In this document: positions 23,200 through 35,120 of the stretch, piece by piece
Numbering within the stretch: position 1 is the stretch's first letter
Layout: the number at the start of each line of letters is the position of its first letter
NCBI GenBank assembly: GCA_016785225.1
Contig: JAFBJZ010000371.1
Coordinates: 2,892,158 to 2,956,157 of the forward strand
DNA from: Psettodes erumei
Taxonomy: Eukaryota > Chordata > Actinopteri > Pleuronectiformes > Psettodidae
DNA: 64,000 bases
Direction of reading: 5' to 3'
Position numbers and translations under genes: made by a program
The notes under the pieces: model-generated
The model's database searches: none
The model's input: the letters and a program-made list of their open reading frames with translations, nothing else
Told to the model about the DNA's origin: nothing

Positions 23200-24430
23200 C
23201 GAGGTGTCCAAACCTCGGAAACGTCCAGCTCTGACTGGTCGTGTTCGCCTTATAATCCCACGACTCAGTTCAAAAGGCAAAGACGCGCGACTCGAAGCGT
23301 TCGGGTCAGAGCAGGCGCGCTTATTCAGTAAGTGTCGATCAGATCGCGCTGCTGCGAGCGTGTGCGGCCAGTGTCGGCTCTGTCAAGGGTCCAATACGTA
23401 CCCCGCTGAGTTGATAACCGCCCGCACCTCCAATCACAAGCGCGTGAAATCCTGGTGTCATATCGTGATCAGCGATAAACACGCAGCGCGCTGACGCGGC
23501 ACTTCGCCGTCGCTCCGGTCCGCAACTCCGGCGAAGTTTACCCGCACAATAAAAGGCGCAGTCGTCACCACACGGCTTTGGGAACAATGCCACTTAACTT
23601 GACGTGCAAAGAGGAGTGGCGCCTCGTAAAGCAAACAACGCGGAGGCTCCGCGGAGAATCGATCCCGAGTTCGTAACGTCACTCAAGTTTCTCTCAGCTG
23701 CCGAGCGCGCTCCGCCTGGTTCGCCCTTGCGGCTGCCCGGCGCTCCGCTGGCTGCCCGCCGCTCAGCCGCTCGCCAGCTCCGCGTACGTAAACAGCAACG
23801 CGACGCCCGCGGGCAAGCGTGGCCGTTTGACAAGCTGCGAAATGAAACGCGTCGCGAAGCAGCACGGCGTCCACAGCTAAGGTTACCGAGCTATGGCTAA
23901 AGTGTAACTGATACAGCTATAATGAGGTGCGATTTCAAAATACTGAAATCAAACACAAAGAAAAAGAGAAACGCTGTGGGTAATCACATAGAATAACTGA
24001 CTAATGAGGCTTAAAACACCAGGGGGTATAAACAACCGAACCCCGCTTATGTCAGCTTTACCGATCTTCTTGTATTTATTAAAGAGATTGGATAACCCTG
24101 GCTAACGTTAGCCTAGCATGCTATCTAGCATTAGCCAGTCGGGCTAACAGCGACAATCCTAACAAGTTCGCCCGTTAGCCGGAGGTTAGGTACCGGAGCC
24201 AGGCTCGGCTTTTTCGAATAACAAACCCGACCCGGCGAGTGTTCTCAAGCGAGAGCGATCGCCCCGCCATCCGCACTGTTACACGTGTGTTCGGTAAGCC
24301 TCCGTACAGAAAGAAAACACCGTACCGAGCCTCTCCTTCACGGCAGCAACTCCTCTGCTTCTAAAATGATCGCCATCTTGTCAGTCCCTGTCGCGTGGTG
24401 TTGGCCCGAGCGCGTCCTCGATACGTGACG
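23200..24430 (-). promoter_or_regulatory. usp44: CpG-rich region, probable usp44 promoter and non-coding first exon
   Basis: CpG-dense sequence that is otherwise unusual in this intergenic block. Near 24365-24380 the minus strand reads CAAGATGGCGATCA, a YY1-type motif often found at start sites, and near 24425 a TACGTGACGTA word carries a CRE half site. The exact start site and first-exon donor are not resolved. Several short ORFs here (for example 23604-23900) are products of high GC only. Confidence 0.45.
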
Positions 24431-24949
24431 TAGTTGTTGTTGTTGATGATGACGATGTTTACTCGTCATCTCTTAAAATGATAATTCACTTGAAAATGTT
24501 CTCTTATGTTTGATTTCATTTGAGCAGCGTCAGTTTTACCGTAGTTAAGTTGTCATGTGTTTTCTCACGTTTTATGCAGTACTACGTGTAGTACGGTTGT
24601 AGTTCTGGTTTATTGCGGGTAGTACAGGAAGTGCTCTACACCGGGCATACTCACACATTTCTTTTATTGTCAGCTAATCTCTATAAAAAAAAACTTTCCA
24701 ATAAATAACAACAGTAATTAATGACAACTATTAATAACACCAAGTACACACACATATATATAGTAACCTAATGTACAGAATATTTATTGTGTAAATGTAT
24801 TTATGTATAAATTCAATATACAGTTGAAACATGCTTTACATCCATGGACAATCCTACACCTTATGTACAGCATTTAGGAACCTTGCAATAATGCATGGAA
24901 ATATATCACCGTTCTATGTCCTACAATAAATTTGTACTCAATGAGTACC

Positions 24950-25128
24950 TAAAGTTACCAAATAAAGTAGAGGACTTTAAACGTTCAATATTTAAAATGT
25001 AATGTAATAGTGGAGTAAAGGTGAGAAGTAGCAGAAGATGGATAAATTCAAGTAAAGTAGAACTAGTTCAAAGTTGTACTCGAGTGCAGTACCTGAATAC
25101 ACGTGCTTAGTTACTTCCCAGCACTGGT
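24950..25128 (+). repeat. dispersed teleost repeat (TACTTGAGTAAATGTACTTAG type)
   Basis: Rich in AAGTA/TACTT words and ends ACGTGCTTAGTTACTTCCCAGCACTG in pieces: CTTAGTTACTT then CAGCACTGG. Copies or pieces are also seen near 14815-14850, 30190-31000, 53020-53400 and 61655-61800. Confidence 0.5.
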
Positions 25129-28100
25129 GGAGAACTCACAGTGTCGCTCTTCGGGGAAATATGATCAACACGCCGAAGAGGGACCGGACAAAAATCACTG
25201 CTCCGCTCTGATCGTGAGTCAGAGGCGGCGCCACTTCTTGCCACTGGAGGGAGCTGTTGCACCGTTCACACGCGACTGTTGCCCCAGTGACTCTGCATCC
25301 ACACACACAATGGACAAACCAGTGGAGCTCAGAGCTACAACGCTCCAACAACTTAGTTCTAAGCCAAGCCAAATGTATTTATATAAATTATGGGCTATTA
25401 TGATAGGATTTTACATGGAAACATATATAGCATGTTTAAAAAAATGTATTTTTTTGTAAATTTTATTGATTAAACCATATGGTAGCGTTCACAGTGGCTA
25501 TAAATTCATTCCTGTTCATTCCAGTCCAACCTTAAAATGCTTCTCAGACAATAGCTTGTCATCGTTAAGATGAGAGAGGATGCATGTTGTATATTTTCCC
25601 CAGATCAGGTCACCTGCATTAAAGTAATGCGGCACCAGCCACGTCTTGAGTAATTTATAACCTAATAATTACTTTCATCCCTCTGCACATACATCATCCC
25701 CATACTTTCTCATTCCCAGACATTCCTACGATGTGATGAGTTTGAGCTGCATTTTTTTTTTGCCACCACACAGTCTCCAGCATGACAGCTCTGTGGTTCC
25801 AAAATCTACTTTTTATTCTTATGCGTCATGAACACTCGGGCTATATATTTCCCAAAAGAATTCTTTCCACAGTGGTCTGTGGATATTTTGCATGTTGAGC
25901 TCTGTTTCCCATTTATCTAGTATGAACGCTCCTCCATGTGCGCACTGTTTAAACCATTTGTTTTCATATTTGACACCACGCTTTGGTTTGTTGTTTTTTT
26001 TCTTTGCACCTCGGCATTTTCTGGCGATTACGGGCACCGCAACAGATTCACTCGCTGTGTGATCTTTTCACTACAGGCGTCTTTCCCAGCAGACTTTTTG
26101 ACGTGTCCGAGCAGGAAAGGCGCAGGTGTAAATGACGAAATTAATTAGTGGGACTCTGCAGTAGCACAGCGGCGGCGTCCGGGCCTCTGCCACCGCGACA
26201 GGTCCGAATGTCGTCCATATGGAATATTTTCACTGCGGCTCTTCTTGCATTTCTGTCTCCATCTGTCCTCATCTGCAGCTGTCTGTCTCAGGTAATGTGA
26301 TCATGCAGCGACGCCAGTTTATTTTCTTTATTTCATGGATCACGCCGTGTTTGTGCACGTTATCTGTTGCCCTGTGTTCCTGAGGTTTAGGAACTAGGTT
26401 GTTTTTTTTCTTCTTCTGTGCTGGTGTGGGATTCAAGTGTAGCACTTCATGCTGGCTAATGGGGGCTGGTGGCACTCACTGTGCAGATGCTATCAGTCGA
26501 AGCTGGCGTTTTTCGGAGGCAAACAACACGTTTTCCGTCTGCTGTGGGAAGTCTAAAGCTGCACAAGCAGAGTTTGAGAAACAGAGACACGTTTCAAAAG
26601 CGCTGTCATAGTAACAGGTTACGAATCCCCAGGTAAACGTGCCGGTGATTGCACATCAGGTAAACATCTCGAAAAGAGAACGAAGGGAGGAGTTGACTTT
26701 TCATTCATGAAACTGTGCCTGGAGCAGGACTTTTCATCTCCACACACGCACCCTGAGCTGCATTAGAAGAATCCCTCTCATGTAGTGATTAGTGGGGAAC
26801 TGATCCACACAAGCCTTTTTAAACCCCGGCTGAACAGGGGGCGAGCGTGGTAATAGGCGTGTGCGCGTGTGGGAGTTTTGCTTTTTGCCATTTGTTGTGT
26901 TTATGACAATGTTCCAGAGGTTTGTGTGAGAGAGATTAAGGGGCACTTGCGAGTGACTTGGAGACAGAGGTATGCGTCGATGTGCCATGCGGTGCCTGTG
27001 AATCACCTCTAATGTTTTTCTCCCTCATACGTCCCCGGGCCTTTCCCGCCTTCGTGTCCACACACGCTAACCCTCCCTCCCTCCCTCCCGCTTTTCATCT
27101 GCGCCCTCTCACTCATAAACTCGCACATTTTTTCTGTTTCTGTCGATTCGCCGGCGCTCTCTTTTAAAGCAGCGTTTGTCGCTGCTTTTCATTCTGAGCC
27201 CGAATCAAGCGACCTCGGGCCGCGGCCCGTCGTGATTTAAGTTTTGGGTTTTTTTTATCTCGGCCTTGCGGTCTGACCTTGCCGTGATGCTTCTTTTAGC
27301 TCGCTGTTTTGGTTTTCACAGCGTATTTACTCCGTGGTTCCTTATCGCTTTTCCCATGAACCCCTGTTTTCACCAAACTGCAAGCCCGGGAAGCCCAGCG
27401 TGCATTCGCTGTCCGGCGCCAAGTTCTTCGCGTAATTGCAGGCACAATCGGCACTATGGATGGAGTAGTGTTTTTGCAAGTGGGCCAGCGTTTAGTTTAT
27501 ACTGTGGAAGTGCAGACCGCCGCAGGCAGCTGGTGGCAGTAATGTGCCAAGAAATGTAGTAAACATGTCTGCAAGGCCTCAAGGATACATAGGATACGTT
27601 TTAATGAGAAACGATCGATGCAAAAATAACTTTGTGTTGTTGTCGTTTTTTAAAACTCTACAAAGGATATAGATCCTGCAAAAGCAGACTTATCAGTTTT
27701 AATGTTTTGGTTGCTATGCAGATTACATAAATGAGACCTCATGCCTCAATTTGTGAGCTCCAGGGTGACCCGCAGGTGGACGCGCTTAGCGATCCTGGCC
27801 TCACGTTTACCACGCAGAAACATAAGAGATGTCGATCCTCTGATCTTAATCGTATAAGAAAGCGACAAATAAAATAAGAAAGGCAAGTTATTCCTTTAAC
27901 ATTTGCTGCTCTCAACATCTGGCGCCTGGCGGATCTGCTGACAACCAACGTCATGTTTGGGGCAGCAACGGTGTTTTTGTTTTGAATGCAGTTTGCACGA
28001 CTGAACAAGGCGCGTAAATTCATCAACAGTCGACATCTGATTACAGAGATGGAAGCGTTCGCCTGGAAGGCAACGGAGCAAAACAAAGAAACAAAGCGGA

Positions 28101-28356
28101 CGCCGCGCGTCGTCCCCGCCGTGAATTCTTATCGCAGGCGTACCGGGAGAGAACTTCATAAAACACACGCACAGCAACATGTGTTCTGTGCAGCCTGTTT
28201 TCCCTGTGAAGAGGCTGATAATTGGAGTGAAAGGAAGCCATTCCGGTGGTTTCATGCTGGTGTTAACGCAGCTGGATACGGTGTTGGTTTTGTGGCGGGT
28301 GAAAACACAGGTGCTGGTGGAGCCAGAGGAAATGCTTTACAGCCTGTAAACAAACA

Positions 28357-28358
<2 letters not shown>

Positions 28359-28399
<41 letters not shown>
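28359..28399. repeat. (TC)n microsatellite
   Basis: About 20 uninterrupted TC units. Confidence 0.9.
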
Positions 28400-28404
<5 letters not shown>

Positions 28405-29742
28405 TTCTCCTCTTTGGGTTTTTCAGCCGGGCTGAATGGAAAAGGCTGAATGTTACCGTTGGCGACCTGACAGCCTCTGATGTTTAATCTGTTTTCTCCA
28501 GAGTGTCCCGGCCTGTCGTGAGAGTCTGCACCCCCACCCCCCCGAAACTGTCTGCCTGTTGTCAGGTTGATGTGTGGGTTCGTCCATAATGACTCGATGA
28601 CATCAGGTCCTTGTTTGCATGGCTGTATAATAATAATCGGCGGTAGCGTCTCAATCACTCTGCTGTGTCAACACGGCCCTCCCTGTTCTGGCTTGCTCCG
28701 ATTGCTCCTCAGGTAGAAAAAACATTCCTGCTGCCTGTCCACATGCGTGTGTGTGTTTTCACGAGCAATTAAGTAAAACCAAAGAGCTGGATATTTTTAG
28801 GCAGAGGACGGACCCCGGGTGAGGGGAGTCTCAGTCTGACTTTCCTCCGCCTCCGTCTTCTCGTCTCCACCGTAAGTGAATCACAGCTGATGGGATAATG
28901 TCGACCACATGACTCGCCCATCCAGCGCACGCTTCCTCTCCCCGTACTGCGAAAGAAAAAGGAAAAATCCCCTCTTTCCATGTTTTCTGCCTCCCAATTT
29001 TCCTCCTCCTTCCCTCCTCGGGAGCCACAGCTGTTCATAGTGGGGCTTTTGCGCAGGACTAAATGAAACCCCACACAGTAACCATCACTTGCTGTGTCGT
29101 TCTCGCCACATTTGTAGTATCTTAAGTCTTGCACACGCGCCAACATCTTGCCAAATTCTATGCAGAGTTTAGTAAATAGTTACACCGCAATAAATCTGCC
29201 ATTGCAAATGGTAATAAGCAGTTTATATACTTTCCAGAAGTCATCAAACAGTCAATTAGAGAGGTCTGCCTCAAGAGCTGTGCTCGAGGAGCAGTTTTCC
29301 CATCCAGGACTGATTTGTGAATCATTACTAAATGATGTATTAACCACTAATGTTGCCGTTAATTGCAGCCTATTTTTTAAGTATTGATGTCGCAGCCAGT
29401 TAAAACTAGTCAGTAGTGACTAACAACATAAGCGTTCAAACATAACAGTGGATTTATGAATAGCCAGTGCAACCCAATCCAGGACCCCTGGGTTCCGGTT
29501 GCCGTGTGACACCCACAGCAGACCAGTTTCGGGGCGTCTGTCTCAGGGTGATGGGTGCTGCCAAAGAGGGGGCATTGTGACTCCCAGCGAGAGGAGGGGA
29601 GGGTGGGGGTGGTTATTGTCCCCGAGCCCGCAGGAGCTGCCATGCGCTCCGGGGCCAATAGCAACACAAGAATGCTGATAGGACAAAGGCCATAACTCTA
29701 TTCTATAGCAACACAAGCAGGGCATTGTGTTCATACAGGCGT

Positions 29743-29789
<47 letters not shown>

Positions 29790-29790
29790 C
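29743..29790. repeat. (CA)n microsatellite
   Basis: About 20 CA units followed by an interrupted ACGCACAC tail; a second shorter CA run follows near 29833-29860. Confidence 0.9.
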
Positions 29791-30189
29791 TCTTGTATAC
29801 ATACACGCATGCATTCCCCATTACTACAATAATACACACAAACACACACACACACACACAAAAACTATACCGGATCTAACTATGCATGTGTGTAAGCATG
29901 CCAAACACTCATTCATCAACTACTTTCCCACACCATGCAACCCCCCACAAGACATCTCCATCACGGGCTGAGAATGGCCAGTCAATCTGAGGACAATGAG
30001 TGAGCGAGCGAGCACCACAGAGGCAGGGAGAGAGAGAGAGTGCGAGAGACAGAGGGAATCAATGGTTCAGCTGCAGCAGTGCGTGTGTTTGTGTTTGTGG
30101 CTCCCTGTTGCGTCTACGCTTCAAGGCCGTGGCAGTTCCCACCACGTCAGACGCCTCCATCCCCGCCTCACCTGGAGGCCTGCCCCCAG

Positions 30190-31000
30190 CAGTGGTACCC
30201 AAGTGCTTTACTTAAGTATACGTACCAGTACAACAATGCAAACACATTCCATTAATCCAGAGAAAAGACATTTGATAGTATAAGTACAGAAATATTGTTC
30301 TCTGTTTTTTTTTGTGAAATATTGGATGATTTGTCCTGAATGATCTTTGTGAAACTCTGAGCCCCTTAGTGGAAACAGACCAACAACATAAAAAAATCAG
30401 AAACGCCACAAAACACTTTGTACTCGGCTGAGATGGAAAGGAAAGCGACACAGTGTCACGGGAACAGATTTAATTAATACATCATGATGTGCAGCACGTG
30501 AAGCATGTGATTTAATTGTGCCTTTTCTAAAAATCATCTGCATCGTCCTGATGCGTCTTTCTCTCACAGCTCAGCGGTACTCGAACAGCCAATTAGCACC
30601 ACCAACCTGCTTATCTCAATGCGCCCATCTCCTAATGTTTAACAAACAGCAGTGGATGGAAGCGTGCATGAATTCAAACATTTCCTTTTGCTGATTTTCT
30701 GGATGCATCTGGTTAGAATCTGCAAGCCATTTGGCGAGACTTGGGTGTACACAGTAGACACTGCTTTTTTGAAGCAGGCCACTGTGGACCTACAGGAATT
30801 TTTAACAGTTCTGTGTTTAAGAAGTTAATAATGTACTTTTTAAAATGTCTTTATCTGTGAAGAAACCAGTGACTCAAACTGAGTCAGAGATGAATATAGT
30901 GGAGTCAAAAGTACAACATAGATAGTTTACAAGCATACAGTAAAATACCCGTGAGAAGTTCAGTATTTGAGTAACAGTACCCAGTTACTTTCCACCACTG
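30190..31000. mobile_element. candidate non-autonomous hAT-like element
   Basis: The left edge reads CAGTGGTACCCAAGTGCTTT and the right edge CAGTTACTTTCCACCACTG, so the ends are inverted versions of CAGTGG...AAGT. The flanking 8-mers (30182-30189 and 31001-31008) match at 5 of 8 positions, as a decayed target duplication could. There is no transposase reading frame inside. CAGTGG-type ends and 8-bp duplications are typical of hAT elements; the assignment is inference. Confidence 0.4.
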
Positions 31001-31089
31001 GCACTGAGGCATTCCCTCCTGTCGCATTCCTCTTCCCGAACACACTCGTTCACCCCTTCCCCTGCCGTCTGGAAACAGCTCTGCAGAAG

Positions 31090-31520
31090 TGAGGAGGAGC
31101 CGTGACCCCTCTGCCACAAATCTGTGAATGGGCCGGGAATGAGCGAACGCGGTACACAAGGGGCTATCCGGCCTCGGCCGTGAGAAGACATCCGCCCGCC
31201 GCGAGGCCGGACCGGCAGACAGGTGAGCGACCCCTGACCCGGCCTGCCGCGGAGCGCCGCTCGACGCGCCAGGAATGTGTCCGCACCTCTCGGCCAACCA
31301 CGTCACGGCGAGCGGGGCGGGGAGGAGGAGGAGGTGGAAAACGCGCACCCTGCCTGAAACCCAAACAGAGCGCGTGTGCTCGCCCCTCCGGCCTCTCTGT
31401 TATGATCTACATTCTGTGGCACTGTGCGAACGCAGGGGAGAGTGTTTTGGGAGCGGGAGCGACGGGCGTCTTAATCTAAGGGGACGCACGCGCAGAGACG
31501 AAAGGGAGAAAGAGAGCGGG
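31090..31520. promoter_or_regulatory. orphan CpG-rich patch
   Basis: GC- and CpG-dense block with a GC-box-like GGGGCGGGG near 31313-31322 and a consensus splice donor (ACAG/GTGAGC) at 31222/31223 on the plus strand. No known gene starts here; the nearest coding exon is 2 kb away on the opposite strand. Confidence 0.35.
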
Positions 31521-32395
31521 GCGATAAGGGTATTTTTGCCCGATTTTATGTGAAGTATTTCAAGGCCTGGACAGTTACAATCAACAGTTGAGAGCTGACG
31601 CTCATGTGAGCATGTCAGGGGAGAGTTCAGTGCTGAGGAAAGATAGAGATTAACGGATAAGTCTTGTTTATTGGAACTTGGGTCTTATTTTTGCAGTTTC
31701 GGCCTTCACAGCGTGACTGTGCTCAAATAAGACTGTACTTGCCAAGTAAACAGCTGCATTCTGGGAGCATCATAACAGAGAAGTCAGAGGAAGTGGAGCA
31801 GACAATCATTGCAGCTGTGAAGTATCATGAACCTTCGTTTGTGTACAACCTGTGCGACTGGTCGCGTTCCTCGTCCCGTCAGTTGTCACCGTAACAACGT
31901 CCCACATCGCCGCGAAGGACGGTTTGCTGGAAGAAGGCCCTCATCAGTTGATGATAACATTCATGTATATAAGGAGCAGCATTGTTTTTCTAAAACCAGC
32001 TAGCTAATATCAATAGTGCATAATATTATGGAGAACTTACAATCAGACTGTTATTTTGAAACCTAGCTTACTGTAAAAAAAAAAAACATACTTTGACAAG
32101 CTGCAGAGAATTTATGTAGTTTTGCAGTAGAGGCAGATCCGAGGACGGGACGAACCAATGTCCATTGCAGTTAGTTCGCCGGACATGCTAACCCTGGCAC
32201 TTTACGTTGGATAAACACACTGTTTGATTTCTTGCACTTGGATGTATATAAGAAGTATTGCTGCAGACACCATTTCAACACGTGTAGGACACCAAAGCTA
32301 CACTAGCACAGGACGAGGGGTTTAGCAGACAGCAAATTATTTCTGTGACTACAGTGTTATCATAACCAATAGAACTGCTGATCCAAAAATAAGAC
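31521..32395. other. intergenic, no gene seen
   Basis: AT-rich sequence between the CpG patch and the presumed end of ntn4. I see no coding, RNA or structured repeat signal. Confidence 0.5.
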
Positions 32396-32399
32396 TCAG

Positions 32400-33566
32400 T
32401 TTGTAATAAACCGGAACTGTCCTTTAATATTATAACCATACAAGGACAAAAAGGCAAAACAGAGGGAGAAAGATGAACAATAATATTTATATAGATATAT
32501 ACAAATAATACTGTACAGGAGCACAAAGGAAGGAATAACAAGGGTTCTCTGAATTCAGCGGCGGAGTGTAATATAAGATGAATCAATACACAGTATGTAA
32601 TGTATCATAAACATTGGAACGGCTGCTTTTGGAACGTGTACACAAACCTGGCGTGGAAAAGTTTTAAGAGCTGGACTGAATCTGGACTGTGCTCGTAATA
32701 TACTGCTGCATCCAACCACTCGCTCACGTGCGCGCGCACACACGCACAAGCACGCCTTTGCAAAAACAGTCAGGCAAATACATTCACGTTTGGGGTAAAA
32801 CCCATTCACTCCGATTTCAACACAGGCACACCTGGACTGGCTAAGATTGAACCACCTGTAGTGGCTTGTATGGCTTGTTCAGCGTCACTCTGGGTGCTTT
32901 TGCACATCGTGTCTGCAGACACAGACACACACGTGCACGCACACTGCTGCCTCTGCGTGAGTGGGCCTCCGCTGCAAAGGAGGTGAACGGACTCACTGAG
33001 TCCACAGTCCGTGTCCGGGATTATAGATTTGTGTCGGTGTGTGTTTAATCTTCCTCTCCTCTTCCTCTTTGTGTCCATACTCTCTCAGTCCATCTTAGGC
33101 TAAAGTGCTGCAGAGAGGACAAAACTGTGTGCGCGCGTGTGTTAATGTACATCAACGGGTCCACGGGGAATTCAGTCACTCAAAATAGAGAGCTCTCAGT
33201 CGTGGCGCTGAATTCCTCAGCCCCGTCGAGCTGCGGCAGCGACGGCGAAGGAAACGTTTTTGAACAGTGACAGATCGCTCAGACGCGAGACAGATATGCC
33301 TAACAAAATTACATCCTGCGTGCTTTCAGCTTGTGCAGTCCCACCAGTAGCTTTATGCTCTCACGGGACAGCGGCAGAGAATGGACGGGGTTTTTTTTCA
33401 AATGCCTGTCCAGTCTCCCCACCCGCCCACCCCACCCGAAATCCTGTGCGATTCAATATTCCCCATCTGGAGGACGAAGGAAGCACAAATCCACGGCTTT
33501 GTTTGGTCAGAAACAGTCTTGTCAGTCCGTTTGTCCGACAGTCCTCCAGCGTCATCAACTGTCCCC
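32400..33566 (-). other. ntn4: probable ntn4 3' untranslated region
   Basis: Minus-strand sequence after the ntn4 stop (33567-33569). A variant polyadenylation signal ATTAAA lies at 32423-32428 (TTTAAT on the plus strand). The end is inferred. Confidence 0.35.
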
Positions 33567-34724
33567 CTACCAGTTGCAGTCTTTCTTGAGTAGCGTGAGG
33601 ACTTTGCGCCCCAAGCTGGCTTTCCACGGCTTGACGAAGCTCTTCATGTTGACCAGGAGGCGGCCCTGCTTACGGTCCGAGTGTCCTGCCACCAGGTACT
33701 CAACGCCTAAGAAATGAGGTCAAAGGTCAAGGTCAGTCTGCTCTGGGAAAGCAATTTTAAAAAACCTCAAACATCTTCAAGGCGATATACAACATTACTG
33801 CCTTTTATGCTGTCTTCAGAAAGGATTTGTCTCTAATTGCGTGGCTATGTTCATTGATACAGTACAGCATTATTTACAGCTGTTGTACGATCACATGTCT
33901 GACCTGGGTTGAGGATGGGGCACGTGCAGCCCCGTGCGGTCCAGGACTCGGGGTAAAGGGTAACCCGCCCTCGCTGGATCTTCACCTTGGCGTTCTGACT
34001 GAGCACCTTCTGAACTTTGACCTCCACCTCGGCGTGGGAGCCCTTATCGTGGGCCGACAGCACTTTCACCTTCAGCACTGAGAGGCAGGTAGACAGATGG
34101 TCATGAGACCGTGAAGCAGCACAGCCACATTTCGTGCCAGGTGTCTGACTGGCAAGTTAGCAGAGGAGGTGTGCAGCTGTTGAGCATATACTGTTGTATA
34201 CTGGTCTGTTCTAACCCTGTGGAAGAAGGCTGATGTTGGTGTGTTTGGTAGCGGAACAAAAAGGATCTGATTATCATTTTGTATTCAGGTTTGAGGCAAA
34301 ATTCTGATTGGCTTTGCTCACCCCAGAGGGACTGGAGCAATATTAATCACTCAGCCCTCCATCACTTTGAGTGCAGACTGGCCTTACAGATACTCTGTAC
34401 AGACATTCATGGTCCCCAGACGATGAACCCTACTGACTTTCCTCTGACTTTTCCCCGAGCGGTGCCACGAGGTTGACATTTGTGGGGGGTTTTTTGAGTG
34501 AAATTTTTTCGGTGAGATCAGGAATGTGGCACCACCGGCCACATCGCCGACAAGATGGATTGCAAAATCTTTGGTGAGCACCTTCCTTTTCCTTTAGCAC
34601 CATCATCAGGTTAAAAATGTGACTGAGTCAAATCCCATCAGGCTCAGTCAATCGTGGGGGAGCCATAAAAATTATATGCTTATATAATTAGAATTACTAA
34701 TATACTCAAGTATGTGCGTTTGTA

Positions 34725-34755
<31 letters not shown>

Positions 34756-35084
34756 TCCAGTTCTTACCATATGCATAATTCATGGTGCAGAAGAGTTTAC
34801 TGTTGGTCAGTGCTTGCTCTTTGCACTCGCACTTCTCTGCAGGGGACAGATGCAGACACAGATTTAACATTTGGAACATAACTGATGCTGTGACTGTGTG
34901 TGTGCGTGTGTGTGTGCATGTGTGTGTGTGGTCTCAGCCACTGTGCGTGGCGGCTTAAGAATGCAAGAACAGCGTGTGTGTCCAGCGAGGAATGTGCCCA
35001 TGAAAGCTGCAGTTACATGGTGGTTGTGCTGCTGGTCCGGGGGGGTCTGAGAGAAGGGACAGTTGGAAACTGTCCATGTGCGCG

Positions 35085-35120
<36 letters not shown>

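Larger units (their letters stand above)
24431..30189. other. intergenic, usp44 promoter to ntn4 3' side
   Basis: No exon, RNA gene or conserved protein piece was recognised. The stretch holds a repeat copy ending near 25126, a TC run at 28359-28399, a CA run at 29743-29790 and AT-rich unique sequence. Confidence 0.5.

Noticed and set aside
23604..23900. 98-codon open frame in the CpG-rich region
   Set aside because: High GC removes stop codons in several frames at once; composition is Arg/Ala-rich with no motif.
29741..29971. Open frame of repeated His-Thr
   Set aside because: Translation of a CA microsatellite; the same applies to other His-Thr or Val-Cys frames across the window.
30905..31479. 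Overlapping open frames on both strands near 31 kb
   Set aside because: They arise from the CpG-rich patch and from the transposon-like sequence; neither has conserved features.
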